DNA of 64,000 bases from Paenibacillus glacialis. Its GTDB lineage: Bacteria > Bacillota > Bacilli > Paenibacillales > Paenibacillaceae. The notes below the pieces were generated by a model. It was not told the origin of the DNA, searched no databases, and saw only the letters and a list, made by a program, of their open reading frames with translations. The translations under genes were made by a program, and so were the position numbers. The stretch is taken from NCBI RefSeq assembly GCF_001637205.1, contig NZ_LVJH01000025.1:118886-182885 (forward strand), given 5' to 3'. The stretch's first letter is position 1. The number at the start of each line of letters is the position of its first letter. Positions 15,811 through 25,927 of the stretch are shown here, in pieces.

Positions 15811-15909
15811 ATCTATATAGATTGAACTAAAGACGAACCCTTATATTCATGATCTTCTTTAGAAATGATTGAAGTTGTGAGCGCAAACTTTAGTTCAATC
15901 TATCTATTT
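15811..15909 (+). repeat. family 1 palindromic repeat, copy A
   Basis: The ends TAGATTGAACTAAAG and CTTTAGTTCAATCTA are inverted. The interior holds TTCTTTAGAAATGATTGAA and GTGAGCGCAAA, shared with copies C and D. The right end touches the 3' end of the M23 peptidase gene. Confidence 0.85.
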
Positions 15910-15910
15910 G

Positions 15911-17458
15911 TTAATTCAAATATCTCATAGGGTTCTGGGCCACATTATTTTTCTTGATTTCAAAATGCAAATGAGTACCTGTTGAGCGTCCCGTGTTACC
16001 CATAACGCCAATACCATCACCTTTATCTACTGTCTGACCTTGCGTCACGGTGATCCTGCTCATATGACCATATAGCGTTGTGTACCCGTTGCTGTGGTTA
16101 ATAATAACAGCATTACCGTAACCACTAATGTTACCTGTGAAGGTAACGACACCTTCATCAGCTGCCATAATCTTACGATTACCTGACACCATATCAATTC
16201 CTTTGTGCTGTCTTCCCCAACGTGAACCATACGTACTCGAAATGGTTGCACCGCTCACAGGCCAAGAGAATTGCCCCGATCCTTGACCCGCAATCTTCGT
16301 TCCTTGCAACACAACTTCGGTAACGGAATCTTTTACTACTTCTTGACCGAGCCATTGCTCGTCTACGACTTCGCCGTTCTCTTTAGTCACTAGATATTCC
16401 ATGACCTTAAGCCCATCTTGCCCAGGACGAACAACTTTTGATTTACCGGCCGGAAGCTCAGAAGTCTTTCTGATTTCCATTTCAGGAGCCGTTACAATTT
16501 CTTCAGATACCTGTTCAACGGTTTTAACTGTCACCGGAAGTTTCGGCACGGTCAGCTTTAACGTATCTCCAATTTTGAGGTACTTCTCCTTAATACCCGG
16601 ATTGTTTAGATAGATCTTCTTCTCCGGAATATTATATCGCTTAACGATGGAACTGAGCGTATCTCCTTCAGCTATCGTATAAACGATAGGCGCGTCTTTA
16701 CTTTTCGTCAGGAGACTAGTTACTTCGTCAGCACTAAGTAACTTAGTAGGATCTGTGTTAACTGACGCAACATCTATCTTCTCTGCAATCTTGACCGACT
16801 TCATAGTCGATTCTGGTTCATCCGCTACACTCCTCGTCGATGCCATAACAGCTCTACTCATATTTTTAAGTTGTAGTGGCTTCACCTCAGCAGCAGGCAC
16901 GTACTGTTGTTTCACCTGTTCCAATATGTCGTCTACCGTTTCCTGATCCTTAACAATACCTACGACTTTTCCGTCTATCTTAAGCTCTACCCCTGTGGCA
17001 TAACCCGTTAACATCCCATCAAGTTTCTTGAGAGTCTCCTTGCTATCCACTTTAGCTTTATAGGCTTGTTCAGCCTTAACTGTAATACCTTCTGTCTGCA
17101 GTGTCATTTCTACATCAGGATATTTATTCTTATATTCCTGCCTCTTCTGGCTGAATAATTGTTCAACTTCTGTTGGATTCTGCACGCTTCCGACCTTTTG
17201 ATCCTGAACATACACATTGTAATAAGCAATCTTGTTCGCAGTTACATATTGATTACCTGCGAAAACAAGCCCTACAATGAGGAGGACTCCAGATACGACT
17301 ATCGTAATCCATTTTTTTCTCTTTTCCTTATTCCCAATCAAATCTCGTAACCATGTAGAATGTTCGGTAGGTGACTTCATGGTGTTCTCATCTTTTTGAA
17401 TAGGTATGAACTTGTCCCACATCTTCCCTATCCAGCGTATACCGTTGAAATCCTTCAT
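15911..17458 (-). CDS. membrane-anchored M23 endopeptidase with LysM and G5 domains
   Basis: This is a 515-residue protein with a membrane helix at about residues 50-68, a SPOR/variable stretch, a LysM peptidoglycan-binding domain (about 259-304) and a G5 domain (about 309-386). A C-terminal M23 zinc peptidase (about 412-511) has ligands His418, Asp422 and the GTHLHFE motif (His496, His498). It should cut peptide cross-links in peptidoglycan. Lying next to walR and given the known WalR regulon of DL-endopeptidases, it is a probable WalR target (inference). ATG 17458 follows AAAGGAG. Bounded downstream by a repeat copy and a terminator. Confidence 0.9.
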   Translation of the reverse strand: MKDFNGIRWIGKMWDKFIPIQKDENTMKSPTEHSTWLRDLIGNKEKRKKWITIVVSGVLLIVGLVFAGNQYVTANKIAYYNVYVQDQKVGSVQNPTEVEQLFSQKRQEYKNKYPDVEMTLQTEGITVKAEQAYKAKVDSKETLKKLDGMLTGYATGVELKIDGKVVGIVKDQETVDDILEQVKQQYVPAAEVKPLQLKNMSRAVMASTRSVADEPESTMKSVKIAEKIDVASVNTDPTKLLSADEVTSLLTKSKDAPIVYTIAEGDTLSSIVKRYNIPEKKIYLNNPGIKEKYLKIGDTLKLTVPKLPVTVKTVEQVSEEIVTAPEMEIRKTSELPAGKSKVVRPGQDGLKVMEYLVTKENGEVVDEQWLGQEVVKDSVTEVVLQGTKIAGQGSGQFSWPVSGATISSTYGSRWGRQHKGIDMVSGNRKIMAADEGVVTFTGNISGYGNAVIINHSNGYTTLYGHMSRITVTQGQTVDKGDGIGVMGNTGRSTGTHLHFEIKKNNVAQNPMRYLN

Positions 17459-17637
17459 GATTTTTCTCCTTTACAAAAAGCGTTGCATCATTTCCAAATG
17501 CTTATAATACCCAATAAAATGAATTCTAAGTAATGTATTGTAAAATATATTAAGTAAAAAGGTTTCAAAATTTTAACCTTTAGAACTACTTGTTTACTTT
17601 AACATAACATTTACAATCATTTCAACTTTTGAGAAAT

Positions 17638-17674
17638 GACAAAAAACCCGCGGTTTAAGCGAGTTTTTTGTCAT
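17638..17674. terminator. bidirectional terminator
   Basis: GACAAAAAAC and GTTTTTTGTC form the outer stem with a GC-rich top (CCGCGGTTTAAGCG). It follows the minus-strand gene ending at 17734 and precedes the M23 gene. Confidence 0.7.
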
Positions 17675-17733
17675 TTCCCTATATTTACATTAAAGATTAA
17701 CTTATGACAATTTCGTGATCCTTTCCACTATTT

Positions 17734-18417
17734 TCATGATTTCAGTAGCTTCATCAACTTGGCATACTCATCTTCACTTAAATACTTAGAAATAATCTCT
17801 TCCACTTGCTTAAGTTCTTGTTCAGTCAGACCATTCTCCATAGCGACGGTAATCTCTTGTACTTTCTCTTGTGGAAGCTTGGTCATTAATATGTTGAATA
17901 TCTCTTCCTTTTCTCCCACCGGTAAGTCATCTTTCTTCCGAACAAGATCATCTGGTGACACGATAACCTGTTGATCCTCTTGCCCTACCCCTACACCTGC
18001 GACCTCTGTTTGGGACTCTCCCATCACTGGCAGTGCATCGACAGGTGCCTCTTCATCTACGGATGATTCCCTTTTATCTGATTCTGAGGGATTTTCACCA
18101 TTCCCAGTTGATTCACTCTTGTTCGTCGTATCCGATTCCTTAGTTATACTTGACGATCCCGCAACCTTATCGTTGTCTTCCTTAGTGACCTGTTCCTTAC
18201 TATCTTTATCCTCTACTTCGGTAACTGCATCTTTCTTTCCCATCAGACCTTGTAGCACACTTCCCCAAGCAAAAGGTTGACCCTCAAGTTGTATATTAAA
18301 GCTCGCTAACATTGACTTTATATAGGCATTCACAACCAAGCCTGTCGTGAACACAGTCAACGTGCTGACCATGACGACGATCAGTACCATCTTACCCAAC
18401 CAACTCATAAATTTCAT
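17734..18417 (-). CDS. membrane-anchored protein of unknown function
   Basis: This is a 227-residue protein with one N-terminal membrane helix (MVLIVVMVSTLTVFTTGLVV). A long low-complexity middle rich in Lys, Glu, Ser, Asp and Thr (about 75-150) follows. The folded helical C-terminus (about 150-227) contains LPQEKVQEITVAMENGLTEQE and ends in AKLMKLLKS. The layout suggests an exported helical domain on a flexible tether. I do not recognise the family; similar genes occur between purA and the wal operon in Paenibacillus. A good ribosome site (AAGGAGG) precedes ATG 18417. Confidence 0.75.
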   Translation of the reverse strand: MKFMSWLGKMVLIVVMVSTLTVFTTGLVVNAYIKSMLASFNIQLEGQPFAWGSVLQGLMGKKDAVTEVEDKDSKEQVTKEDNDKVAGSSSITKESDTTNKSESTGNGENPSESDKRESSVDEEAPVDALPVMGESQTEVAGVGVGQEDQQVIVSPDDLVRKKDDLPVGEKEEIFNILMTKLPQEKVQEITVAMENGLTEQELKQVEEIISKYLSEDEYAKLMKLLKS

Positions 18418-18524
18418 CCCTAGTCCTCCTTACTGCCCATGATCCGATATCCTTGATTTCATTCTCATTGATAGTATTGACCAGAAGGACCTCATTTAAC
18501 CCATATTTTTCCTTATTCGTGCAC

Positions 18525-18563
18525 AAAAAAAGCCGCATATCACAGAAGTGACAAGCAGGCTCA
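18525..18563 (-). terminator. terminator after purA
   Basis: On the minus strand, AGCC...GGCT with inner GTCAC/GTGAT pairs is followed by a run of seven T. It lies about 70 nt after the purA stop. Confidence 0.6.
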
Positions 18564-18631
18564 TAAAATCTTATTCTCTATGACGAATTACCAAACCCAT
18601 TCATATGGCATGACAATCCGTCTTATATTTT

Positions 18632-19918
18632 CTATTCGTAAATTGGCGTAACTTGATTCGTTTGGTCACGATTACGTCCTACCGAGAAGATCGCAATCGG
18701 AATTCCAGTAAGTTCTGCAATGCGAGTAACATAATTACGTGTATTCTCTGGAAGTTCTTCAAGCGTCTTAACGCCTGTAATATCTTCACTCCAGCCTGGC
18801 AACTCTTCATATACCGCTTCGCATTCAGCAAGCTGCTTCAAGCTAGCAGGATAAGTAGTAATGACTTCTCCACGGAATTTATATCCCGTACAAATCTTAA
18901 CCGTCTCAAGACCGGACAATACATCAAGTGAATTCAGAGATAACCCTGTAATACCACTCACACGACGAGCATGACGGACAACAACGCTATCGAACCAACC
19001 TACACGACGCGCACGTCCAGTAACTGTTCCATATTCATGACCCGTTTCGCGGATATAGTCTCCAACTTCATTGTTTAATTCCGTAGGGAAAGGACCATCG
19101 CCCACACGCGTAGTATAGGATTTAGCTACACCAATGACCTGTTGAATCTTAGATGGACCTACACCGGAACCGATGCATACACCACCAGCAGATGGGTTGG
19201 AAGAAGTAACATAAGGATAGGTTCCTTGGTCAATATCCAACATGACACCTTGAGCACCTTCAAACAATACTTTACGGTCCGCATCAATGGCATCATTTAA
19301 TACAACAGATGTATCCGTTACATAAGGACGAATGAACTCTGCATATTCTAGATACTGTTTCAGTACTTCTTCCACATCAAGAGCTTCCGCACCATATACT
19401 TGTTCAAGTACATGATTCTTCTCAAGCATCATGTGGCGAAGTCTTAATTCGAACTCTTCTGCATCTAGCAAGTCAGAGATACGAATACCGTTACGCGCTG
19501 CTTTATCCATATAACAAGGGCCAATCCCTTTACGTGTTGTACCGATCTTATTGGCACCTTTACGATCTTCTTCTAGTGCATCTAGAACCATATGATACGG
19601 CATAATGACATGTGCACGGTCACTAATTACCAAGTTATTTGTTGTGAATCCATTATCATGGATGTATGTGATTTCTTCAATAAGAGCAGCTGGATTAATG
19701 ACCATTCCGTTACCGATAACGCAGATTTTATCTTCATAAAATACGCCAGATGGAATTAGACTCAGCTTATATTTTTTATCGTCAATCAGAATGGTATGGC
19801 CGGCATTGTTTCCTCCCTGATATCGAGCTACTACATCTGCGCTCTCCGCCAGAAAGTCCGTAATTTTGCCTTTGCCTTCGTCTCCCCATTGTGTTCCCAC
19901 AACGACTACTGTTGACAT
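18632..19918 (-). CDS. purA: adenylosuccinate synthetase
   Basis: This 428-residue enzyme is full length. It joins IMP and aspartate using GTP to make adenylosuccinate, the first committed step to AMP. It shows the GTP-binding start [15 protein letters not shown] with catalytic Asp and the motif [19 protein letters not shown] and RGVRGI-type segments of the family are also present, as is TGYKFRG near the end. The start is ATG 19918 (seven bases after GGGG); ATG 19924 lies inside the ribosome site. It is a single gene with its own terminator. Confidence 0.97.
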   Translation of the reverse strand: MSTVVVVGTQWGDEGKGKITDFLAESADVVARYQGGNNAGHTILIDDKKYKLSLIPSGVFYEDKICVIGNGMVINPAALIEEITYIHDNGFTTNNLVISDRAHVIMPYHMVLDALEEDRKGANKIGTTRKGIGPCYMDKAARNGIRISDLLDAEEFELRLRHMMLEKNHVLEQVYGAEALDVEEVLKQYLEYAEFIRPYVTDTSVVLNDAIDADRKVLFEGAQGVMLDIDQGTYPYVTSSNPSAGGVCIGSGVGPSKIQQVIGVAKSYTTRVGDGPFPTELNNEVGDYIRETGHEYGTVTGRARRVGWFDSVVVRHARRVSGITGLSLNSLDVLSGLETVKICTGYKFRGEVITTYPASLKQLAECEAVYEELPGWSEDITGVKTLEELPENTRNYVTRIAELTGIPIAIFSVGRNRDQTNQVTPIYE

Positions 19919-20226
19919 ATTCATTCCCCTTTTGGTGCTAATACACCTATTATTATTCTTATTGGGCTTAGCATATGATTAATTATCCCAAACCATTCTC
20001 CGCACTAAACATAGCTTAACCTACAGTTTGCAGTCCCCCATCATGTCTAGAGAAAATCATGAATATATAAGGGTTCGCCTTTTTAGTTTCAGTCTACCTA
20101 ACAGCAATAATAGTTTAACAGCCCTCATTTTTAAAGTCAAATTAAAAACGAACAATCGCACGTTGATAAGTGCGATTGTTCGGAAATGGATTGTTATATT
20201 GGCAAGCTGTTGACCGCATTACGATA
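19919..20226. other. intergenic region upstream of purA
   Basis: About 300 AT-rich bases contain the dnaB terminator and the purA promoter region. I see no guanine/adenine riboswitch fold and no repeat copy. Confidence 0.4.
20150..20182 (-). terminator. terminator after dnaB
   Basis: GAACAATCGCAC and GTGCGATTGTTC form a perfect 12-bp stem with an 8-nt loop. On the minus strand it runs into GTTTTTAATTT. It lies about 45 nt after the dnaB stop. Confidence 0.85.
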
Positions 20227-21585
20227 TTATCCTGCAAAAGAGTCAGAGTGGGCTCGCTCATAATTAACGAACTTATTGAAATTCTTGAGAAATACGAGTT
20301 CAACGGTTCCTACAGGACCGTTACGTTGCTTCGCGATAATAATCTCAATAATATTCTTTTTCTCCGTATCCGCATTGTAGTAATCATCGCGATACAAGAA
20401 AGAGACAATATCCGCATCTTGCTCAATCGAGCCAGACTCACGCAAATCACTCATCATCGGGCGTTTATCTTGACGCTGCTCAACACCACGACTTAACTGA
20501 GACAATGCCACCACAGGCACCTCTAGCTCACGAGCTATCTGTTTCAATGTACGAGAAATCTCGGATACTTCCTGTTGACGGTTCTCGCCAGCCTTACCGC
20601 GGCCATGAATAAGCTGAAGGTAATCAATCACGATCATACCAAGGCCATTTTCTTTCTTCAATCGACGGCATTTGGCCCGAATGTCTGCCACGGTCACCCC
20701 TGGTGTATCATCGATAAAGATTTGTGCATCGGACAATGACGAAATGCCCATCGTAAGTTTCGCCCAATCATCATCTTTGAATTCCCCAGTCCGCATAGCA
20801 TTCGCATCCAAATTGGCTTCGGCACAAATCATACGCTGTACAAGCTGGGGCGCTGACATTTCCAGACTGAATATGGCTACCGTTTCTTTGGCACGAACAG
20901 CAACATTCTGCGCTATATTAAGGGCAAATGCGGTTTTACCAACCGAAGGTCTAGCCGCTACGATAATCAGGTCATTTCGCTGAAAACCATTCGTCATTTT
21001 ATCTAGATCGACAAACCCTGTTGGGATACCGGACGTGCCACCTTTGTTCTCATGCAACATTTCCACGCGATCGAATACTTCCATAAGCACGTCTTTAATT
21101 AAGACAAACCCGCTTCCGCTACGTCGATTGGAAATCTCCAATATCTTACGTTCCGCATCCCCGAGCATGCCAGAGACATCTTCGCCACCCGTGTAGCCTT
21201 CGCTGACAATCTGAGTCGCAGTTCGGATTAATCGACGTAACATCGATTTCTCCTCAATAATCTGAGCGTAATAATCCACATTGGCTGCCGTAGGCACAGC
21301 ATGAGCAAGCTTCGCTAGATAACTAACGCCACCGATTTCCTCAAGTTGCCCACGGTCTTGGAGTAACGAAGTCAGCGTGATGAGATCAATCGGTTGATTG
21401 CTCTCTCCAAGCTGTAACATGGCTTCAAAGATTAGTTGGTGTGGCTTATCATAGAAATCCTCCGTGCGTACACGCTCCATCACAGTAATGATAGCTTCAT
21501 CATGCAGCAGTATCGCACCTATAACAGCTTGCTCTGCCTCCAGATTCTGAGGAGGTATTCGATCGTAAAAGCCCTCTCCGCCCAT
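20227..21585 (-). CDS. dnaB: replicative DNA helicase DnaB
   Basis: This 452-residue hexameric helicase of the replication fork (called DnaC in B. subtilis) has an N-terminal primase-interacting domain starting RIPPQNLEAEQAVIGA. The RecA-like C-terminus carries Walker A ARPSVGKTAFALN, Walker B MIVIDYLQLI and the arginine-finger region. GGAGGG precedes ATG 21585, and only 1 nt separates it from rplI. It is the last gene of yybS-gdpP-rplI-dnaB. Confidence 0.97.
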   Translation of the reverse strand: MGGEGFYDRIPPQNLEAEQAVIGAILLHDEAIITVMERVRTEDFYDKPHQLIFEAMLQLGESNQPIDLITLTSLLQDRGQLEEIGGVSYLAKLAHAVPTAANVDYYAQIIEEKSMLRRLIRTATQIVSEGYTGGEDVSGMLGDAERKILEISNRRSGSGFVLIKDVLMEVFDRVEMLHENKGGTSGIPTGFVDLDKMTNGFQRNDLIIVAARPSVGKTAFALNIAQNVAVRAKETVAIFSLEMSAPQLVQRMICAEANLDANAMRTGEFKDDDWAKLTMGISSLSDAQIFIDDTPGVTVADIRAKCRRLKKENGLGMIVIDYLQLIHGRGKAGENRQQEVSEISRTLKQIARELEVPVVALSQLSRGVEQRQDKRPMMSDLRESGSIEQDADIVSFLYRDDYYNADTEKKNIIEIIIAKQRNGPVGTVELVFLKNFNKFVNYERAHSDSFAG

Positions 21586-21586
21586 C

Positions 21587-22030
21587 TTAACCCTCCGTTA
21601 CTTGAACCTTGAGTGTAGCTTTCACTTCTGGGTGAAGCTTCACAGGCACTTGAGTTACACCCAAGGTACGAATAGGGTCATTTAACTCTATTTTACGTTT
21701 ATCTATCTTTACACCTTTAGTTGCAAGCACTTCTGCGATCTGCTTACTTGTGATCGCTCCGAAAAGGCGACCGCCTTCTCCCGCTTTAGCTTTAAGATCA
21801 ATAATCATTTCCTCAAGCTTCTTACCTAGTGCGGATGCTTCATCTTTTTCCTGTTGTTTACGTTTTTGCTCTGCGGACGTTTGATTCTCAAGCGTCTTCA
21901 TGTTGCCATCTGTTGCTGAACGTGCTAATCCACGAGGAAATAGGAAATTCGCTGCGTATCCTTCTGATACTTCCTTCACGTCTCCCTTTTTAGCCTGACC
22001 CTTAATATCTTTCATAAATATAACTTTCAT
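21587..22030 (-). CDS. rplI: 50S ribosomal protein bL9
   Basis: This 147-residue protein has the two-domain L9 build. The N-terminal rRNA-binding domain begins [17 protein letters not shown] and contains the family signature FLFPRGLA. A long Lys/Glu-rich connecting helix leads to a C-terminal domain with [14 protein letters not shown]. It overlaps the gdpP stop by 4 nt, so translation is coupled. The gene order gdpP-rplI-dnaB is conserved in Bacillales. Confidence 0.97.
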   Translation of the reverse strand: MKVIFMKDIKGQAKKGDVKEVSEGYAANFLFPRGLARSATDGNMKTLENQTSAEQKRKQQEKDEASALGKKLEEMIIDLKAKAGEGGRLFGAITSKQIAEVLATKGVKIDKRKIELNDPIRTLGVTQVPVKLHPEVKATLKVQVTEG

Positions 22031-24021
22031 TCGAATAGACCCTCTTTCTCTTCAATTTGCATTAGTACTTTCATTAATTGAGTTTCAGCTTCATTTACAG
22101 AACATTTCAGTTGTACAGCAGCATTCGTCAAATGACCGCCACCACCCAACATTTCCATAACCACCTGAACATTCATCCGTCCAAGCGAACGAGCACTTAC
22201 ACCAATCACACCATCTGGCCGTTCACTGATCACAAAGGAGGCTACCACATCTGTCATCGTCAGAAGTGTATCTGCCACCTGCGCTATTAACAATTGAGGG
22301 ATGACAACACCTGCTTCTGTCACCGCAATTGCGATGTGTCCATAGACTATCTTGGCTTTCTTGATGATTTCTGCCTTAGCCAGATACTCCTGAAGGTCTT
22401 CTTTGAGCATCCGCTCGATCATCACTGTATCTGCACCACTTCGGCGTAGAAATCCAGCAGCTTCAAAGGTTCGCGAACCCGTATGAAGTGCAAAATGTTT
22501 CGTGTCCACAATAATTCCAGCTAACAACATCGTAGCTTCTAGCGGACTAAGTTGTACTTTATCATGTATATACTGAAGTAACTCCGTTACCAATTCACAA
22601 GCCGAGGAAGCGTAAGGCTCCATATAGAATAGTACGGCATCGTTAATAAATTCTTCGCTACGGCGATGGTGATCCACCACCACAATCCGGGTAGCATTAT
22701 GCACGAGCCTTGGCTCCATCGTCATGGACGCTTTGTGCGTATCCACCACTACTAATAAGCTGTGCTCTGTAAGCATCTGCAAAGCTTGTTCTGGCGATAT
22801 AAATCGCTCAGCTAACTTCTCATTCTTCTCAACTTGTATTAGCATCTGTTCAATCGAAGGATTGCTTCCAGATAGTACGATATAAGCATCAACATTATAC
22901 ATCTGTGCGGCTTTAAGCACCCCTATAGAAGCACCTATGACGTCCATATCCGGCATTTTATGCCCCATAATGATCACTTTGTCGCTCTCTTGCATGAGAT
23001 CACGAAGAGCATGGGCAATAACCCTAGCACGAACGCGCGTCCGTTTCTCTACAGCGTTTGATTTGCCACCATAGAATGATAAGCGTTGTTCTGCCTTCAC
23101 AGCTGCCTGATCGCCACCACGTCCGAGCGCCATATCAAGACTGGTCTGAGCAAGTTCTCCAAGTTCGGAAATATCCTCAGGTCCAAAGGCAAGGCCCACG
23201 CTAAGCGTCATTGGCACTTTCAGATCAGCAGTCATTTCTCGTACCTCGTCTAGAATGACGAACCGGCTCTTCTCTAACTCCTGAAGGGACTTATAACTTA
23301 ACATCATAAGATACCGATCGGATGAGAGACGCCGTAAATATACTTTATAGGTCTTAGCCCAAGCTGTTATCTCGTTAGCAACCTTGGCAATTAGAGCCGT
23401 ACGTTGTTGATCATCCATACCTTGTGATGCTTCATCAAGATTATCTAGATTAATGAGACCCAAGGCCAGCTTCTCATTCGCATACCGCGTTCTGAGTACA
23501 ACAAGCTCTGATATTTCATCTAAATAAATAAGACGTTCATCAGGGATGACAGTCAGTTGATAATATCGATCTTCAATCAATACTTCCATCTGATGTTCCT
23601 TGTAAGGGTGATCCTTACTACCCTCTTTCTTATCACCAAATGATGTAGGAAATTGAGGGAAAACATCCTGCAGAGCAGAACCAATCAATGACTTACGACC
23701 AAACATTACGTTTACGTAACGGTTACTCCACTCGATTGTACGATCCTCGCTGTACAGCATAATTCCAAATGGGAGCATACTCACGGCTTCGCCTTCCACT
23801 CTTTTAATACGGAAAGACAGGCCATTGATATATTCGAGTAAATCTTTGCGAAACGCCATTTCTGTCTTTAACATCAAATAGCTGAGTACCCCTACGATGC
23901 ACAGACTGATAATGCCAAGTGGCCAATTGTACCATGTTACAAAGATGACAAGCAGAAGTAGAAGCATGAACGCCCAGACGCTATGGTAGCCGTGCCAGCG
24001 TTTTTGTAGAAATTTAGGCAT
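22027..24021 (-). CDS. gdpP: cyclic-di-AMP phosphodiesterase GdpP (YybT)
   Basis: This 664-residue membrane enzyme has two N-terminal membrane helices (about 12-52), a PAS domain (about 80-150), a degenerate GGDEF domain (about 170-300) and a DHH/DHHA1 phosphodiesterase. Metal motifs are [14 protein letters not shown] and VVDHHRRS, and the DHHA1 end is [10 protein letters not shown]. It hydrolyses c-di-AMP to pApA, adjusting potassium balance and wall stress tolerance. It is followed by rplI with a 4-nt overlap and preceded closely by yybS. Confidence 0.95.
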   Translation of the reverse strand: MPKFLQKRWHGYHSVWAFMLLLLLVIFVTWYNWPLGIISLCIVGVLSYLMLKTEMAFRKDLLEYINGLSFRIKRVEGEAVSMLPFGIMLYSEDRTIEWSNRYVNVMFGRKSLIGSALQDVFPQFPTSFGDKKEGSKDHPYKEHQMEVLIEDRYYQLTVIPDERLIYLDEISELVVLRTRYANEKLALGLINLDNLDEASQGMDDQQRTALIAKVANEITAWAKTYKVYLRRLSSDRYLMMLSYKSLQELEKSRFVILDEVREMTADLKVPMTLSVGLAFGPEDISELGELAQTSLDMALGRGGDQAAVKAEQRLSFYGGKSNAVEKRTRVRARVIAHALRDLMQESDKVIIMGHKMPDMDVIGASIGVLKAAQMYNVDAYIVLSGSNPSIEQMLIQVEKNEKLAERFISPEQALQMLTEHSLLVVVDTHKASMTMEPRLVHNATRIVVVDHHRRSEEFINDAVLFYMEPYASSACELVTELLQYIHDKVQLSPLEATMLLAGIIVDTKHFALHTGSRTFEAAGFLRRSGADTVMIERMLKEDLQEYLAKAEIIKKAKIVYGHIAIAVTEAGVVIPQLLIAQVADTLLTMTDVVASFVISERPDGVIGVSARSLGRMNVQVVMEMLGGGGHLTNAAVQLKCSVNEAETQLMKVLMQIEEKEGLFE

Positions 24022-24035
24022 GACTTCTCATCCTA

Positions 24036-24950
24036 TCATTTTGATTTCGTCATCATCTGACGCAGTGGAAATGCGATATCTATAATACCGATAATCGCCA
24101 TCGGTGGGAACAAAAATACAGGAATAGCTAATAAAAATGGAACAACAGGGTGCCACTTGCGGTGATACGTTACAAAAAAGAAAAACGCCATGGCTTGGAT
24201 ACAAAAGAATATATTCAACGTGGGAACCAAGTTTGCAGATATCATCGTTAAATAACTGCTTTCTGAGCTCAACGCCATGATCTCAATAATAACACCGAGC
24301 AAATAATACCAGATCAACGATCTTGGAAACATCCATTCTCTTACAGGCTTTAACCTCGTCGTAGTATAACCCATACGTCCCAGAATAGGACGGACTATAG
24401 CATGTGTAATGATCGAGATCATGAAGGAGCTAAGAATCAATGCGAATGGAATCCTTTGCACAGTCATATTCATCAGGCTATCCATATATTCTTTCGTCAA
24501 CACAAAATCTTTCGTGAGCGCGCTATTTCCAACCATTTCCTGCATCGGTTTCACAGCCACATTCACCATATCCTGCACATACCCTGACAAGTCGAATTGG
24601 AACAACACCGTGCCAATAAAGAGTAACAAGAGCATCTCCACGAGGATCGTAGCTGCTCCAATGACAATCGTCCGTAAAGCGGATGCACGTTTCTTATAAC
24701 ATCTACCCATAACTATGGCTGGAATGACAAAATACAAAGCTAATAATAAGTATACTGGATGAATAATGAAAGCTATCAACCAGACCGGAACGACGTGAGT
24801 AAGGAACTTTTTCATGCTCAATATGTTATACAATACGATCACTGGTACAATTAATAAAAACGCTGTGATCATCGATAAGCTAGTAAGTAACGAGAGGATG
24901 AGGAGTAAATAAGCTCCCGTCCATAGTAACGCTGTAGAACGCGATTTCAA
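24036..24950 (-). CDS. yybS: DUF2232 membrane protein YybS
   Basis: This is a 304-residue protein with seven or more hydrophobic segments and no soluble domain, matching the DUF2232/YybS family that precedes gdpP in Bacillales. The family resembles S components of ECF-type transporters; the substrate is unknown. Translation likely starts at TTG 24950 after AGAGGTGA. It is 14 nt upstream of gdpP and in the same transcription unit. Confidence 0.85.
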   Translation of the reverse strand: MKSRSTALLWTGAYLLLILSLLTSLSMITAFLLIVPVIVLYNILSMKKFLTHVVPVWLIAFIIHPVYLLLALYFVIPAIVMGRCYKKRASALRTIVIGAATILVEMLLLLFIGTVLFQFDLSGYVQDMVNVAVKPMQEMVGNSALTKDFVLTKEYMDSLMNMTVQRIPFALILSSFMISIITHAIVRPILGRMGYTTTRLKPVREWMFPRSLIWYYLLGVIIEIMALSSESSYLTMISANLVPTLNIFFCIQAMAFFFFVTYHRKWHPVVPFLLAIPVFLFPPMAIIGIIDIAFPLRQMMTKSK

Positions 24951-24956
24951 ATCAAT

Positions 24957-25268
24957 TCACCTCTTACGCAAATGTTCTTCAAGTGTTGAAATATCTTGAT
25001 ACCAATCTTCTAGCTGATGTCCTTCTTGCTTATGCTTTTTGAGTTTGTCAATCAGCAGCTCATCGATCTCTCGATATGACACGCCAAGCCTTCGTCCCAG
25101 AATGTACGAGCTCATAATCAAGCTAGCTATACTGTCACCTACACGGGCTGTACTACCTTCCCATAACGCCTTAAATAGTCGGGATACATGATCGACCACC
25201 TCGGTCTTTAGCCACTCAATCACTTTAGCACGTTTGGCTACATCCAAATCCTTTGGCATGTTGGACAC
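24957..25268 (-). CDS. MazG-like family protein
   Basis: This 103-residue helical protein resembles the short MazG-like family of Bacillales (FKALWEGSTARVGDSIASLIMSS region). MazG-fold enzymes split nucleoside triphosphates. The acidic metal-binding pattern of true MazG is not obvious here, so activity is uncertain. GTG 25268 follows GGGAGG with good spacing; an in-frame ATG at 25259 is the alternative. It ends 6 nt before yybS. Confidence 0.7.
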   Translation of the reverse strand: MSNMPKDLDVAKRAKVIEWLKTEVVDHVSRLFKALWEGSTARVGDSIASLIMSSYILGRRLGVSYREIDELLIDKLKKHKQEGHQLEDWYQDISTLEEHLRKR

Positions 25269-25373
25269 ATTAACCTCCCAGAAAAAGCTTTATTCTCGAT
25301 TATATCACAAAAAGGTATTCGCTACACCCAAGGGTTCTGGCAGGAATGCCATACATCTTCGAAGTTATGTGTA

Positions 25374-25802
25374 TTAAGAATTGAAATTCATGGATTCTTT
25401 AGATACAAATTTTTCGCAATATTCAATAATCTGACTTCTGCGTACAATGCCAATAAACCGGTTCATATCATCCACTACAGGGACAAAGTTCTGAACTTTG
25501 GCTAGATTAATCAAGTCTTCCATATTGGCATCTATCGATACGGGCTTATTACTCATTTTAATAGGTATATCCTTGATCAGGAACTTTGAAGCATTCTCAA
25601 AAGTAACTTTCCCCTCTGAATTTTTCATATACCATAATAAGTCGCCCTCTGTAATGGTGCCAGCATACTCGCCATTATTGTCTAACATCGGTACAGAAGT
25701 AAATCTGTGGAACTCCATGCGCTCCAACGTCTGCCTTAGCGTCGATTCAAGCGTCAAACATACTACGTCCTGTTTAGGAAGCAGAAAAAATGCAATATTC
25801 AT
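25374..25802 (-). CDS. CBS-domain pair protein
   Basis: This 142-residue protein consists of two CBS motifs and no other domain: residues about 8-60 (TSVPMLDNNGEYAGTITEGD) and about 75-135 (FVPVVDDMNRFIGIVRRSQ). Such pairs bind adenine nucleotides or c-di-AMP. Being close to gdpP makes c-di-AMP sensing a reasonable idea (inference); related CBS proteins in Bacillales, such as DarB, do this. ATG 25802 is used; the ribosome site is AGGGAGGAA. Confidence 0.8.
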   Translation of the reverse strand: MNIAFFLLPKQDVVCLTLESTLRQTLERMEFHRFTSVPMLDNNGEYAGTITEGDLLWYMKNSEGKVTFENASKFLIKDIPIKMSNKPVSIDANMEDLINLAKVQNFVPVVDDMNRFIGIVRRSQIIEYCEKFVSKESMNFNS

Positions 25803-25884
25803 ATGAAACTATTCCTCCCTAGGTCTTGATACAGAGTCCTCTTCCTTGATACGTTTCTAACCCTTAAATGTTCCATTATAACGC

Positions 25885-25921
25885 TAAACCAGCAGCCCTT
25901 CTCGGCTGGGCTGCTGGTTTA
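25885..25921 (-). terminator. terminator after LCP gene
   Basis: AAACCAGCAGCCC pairs with GGGCTGCTGGTTT over a short loop. It lies a few bases after the LCP stop (minus strand); the T-run is only TTAT-like, so termination may be partial. Confidence 0.75.
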
Positions 25922-25927
25922 AGTAAG

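Noticed and set aside
19919..20226. Purine riboswitch before purA
   Set aside because: I could not find the conserved three-way junction pattern; the only strong fold is the dnaB terminator.
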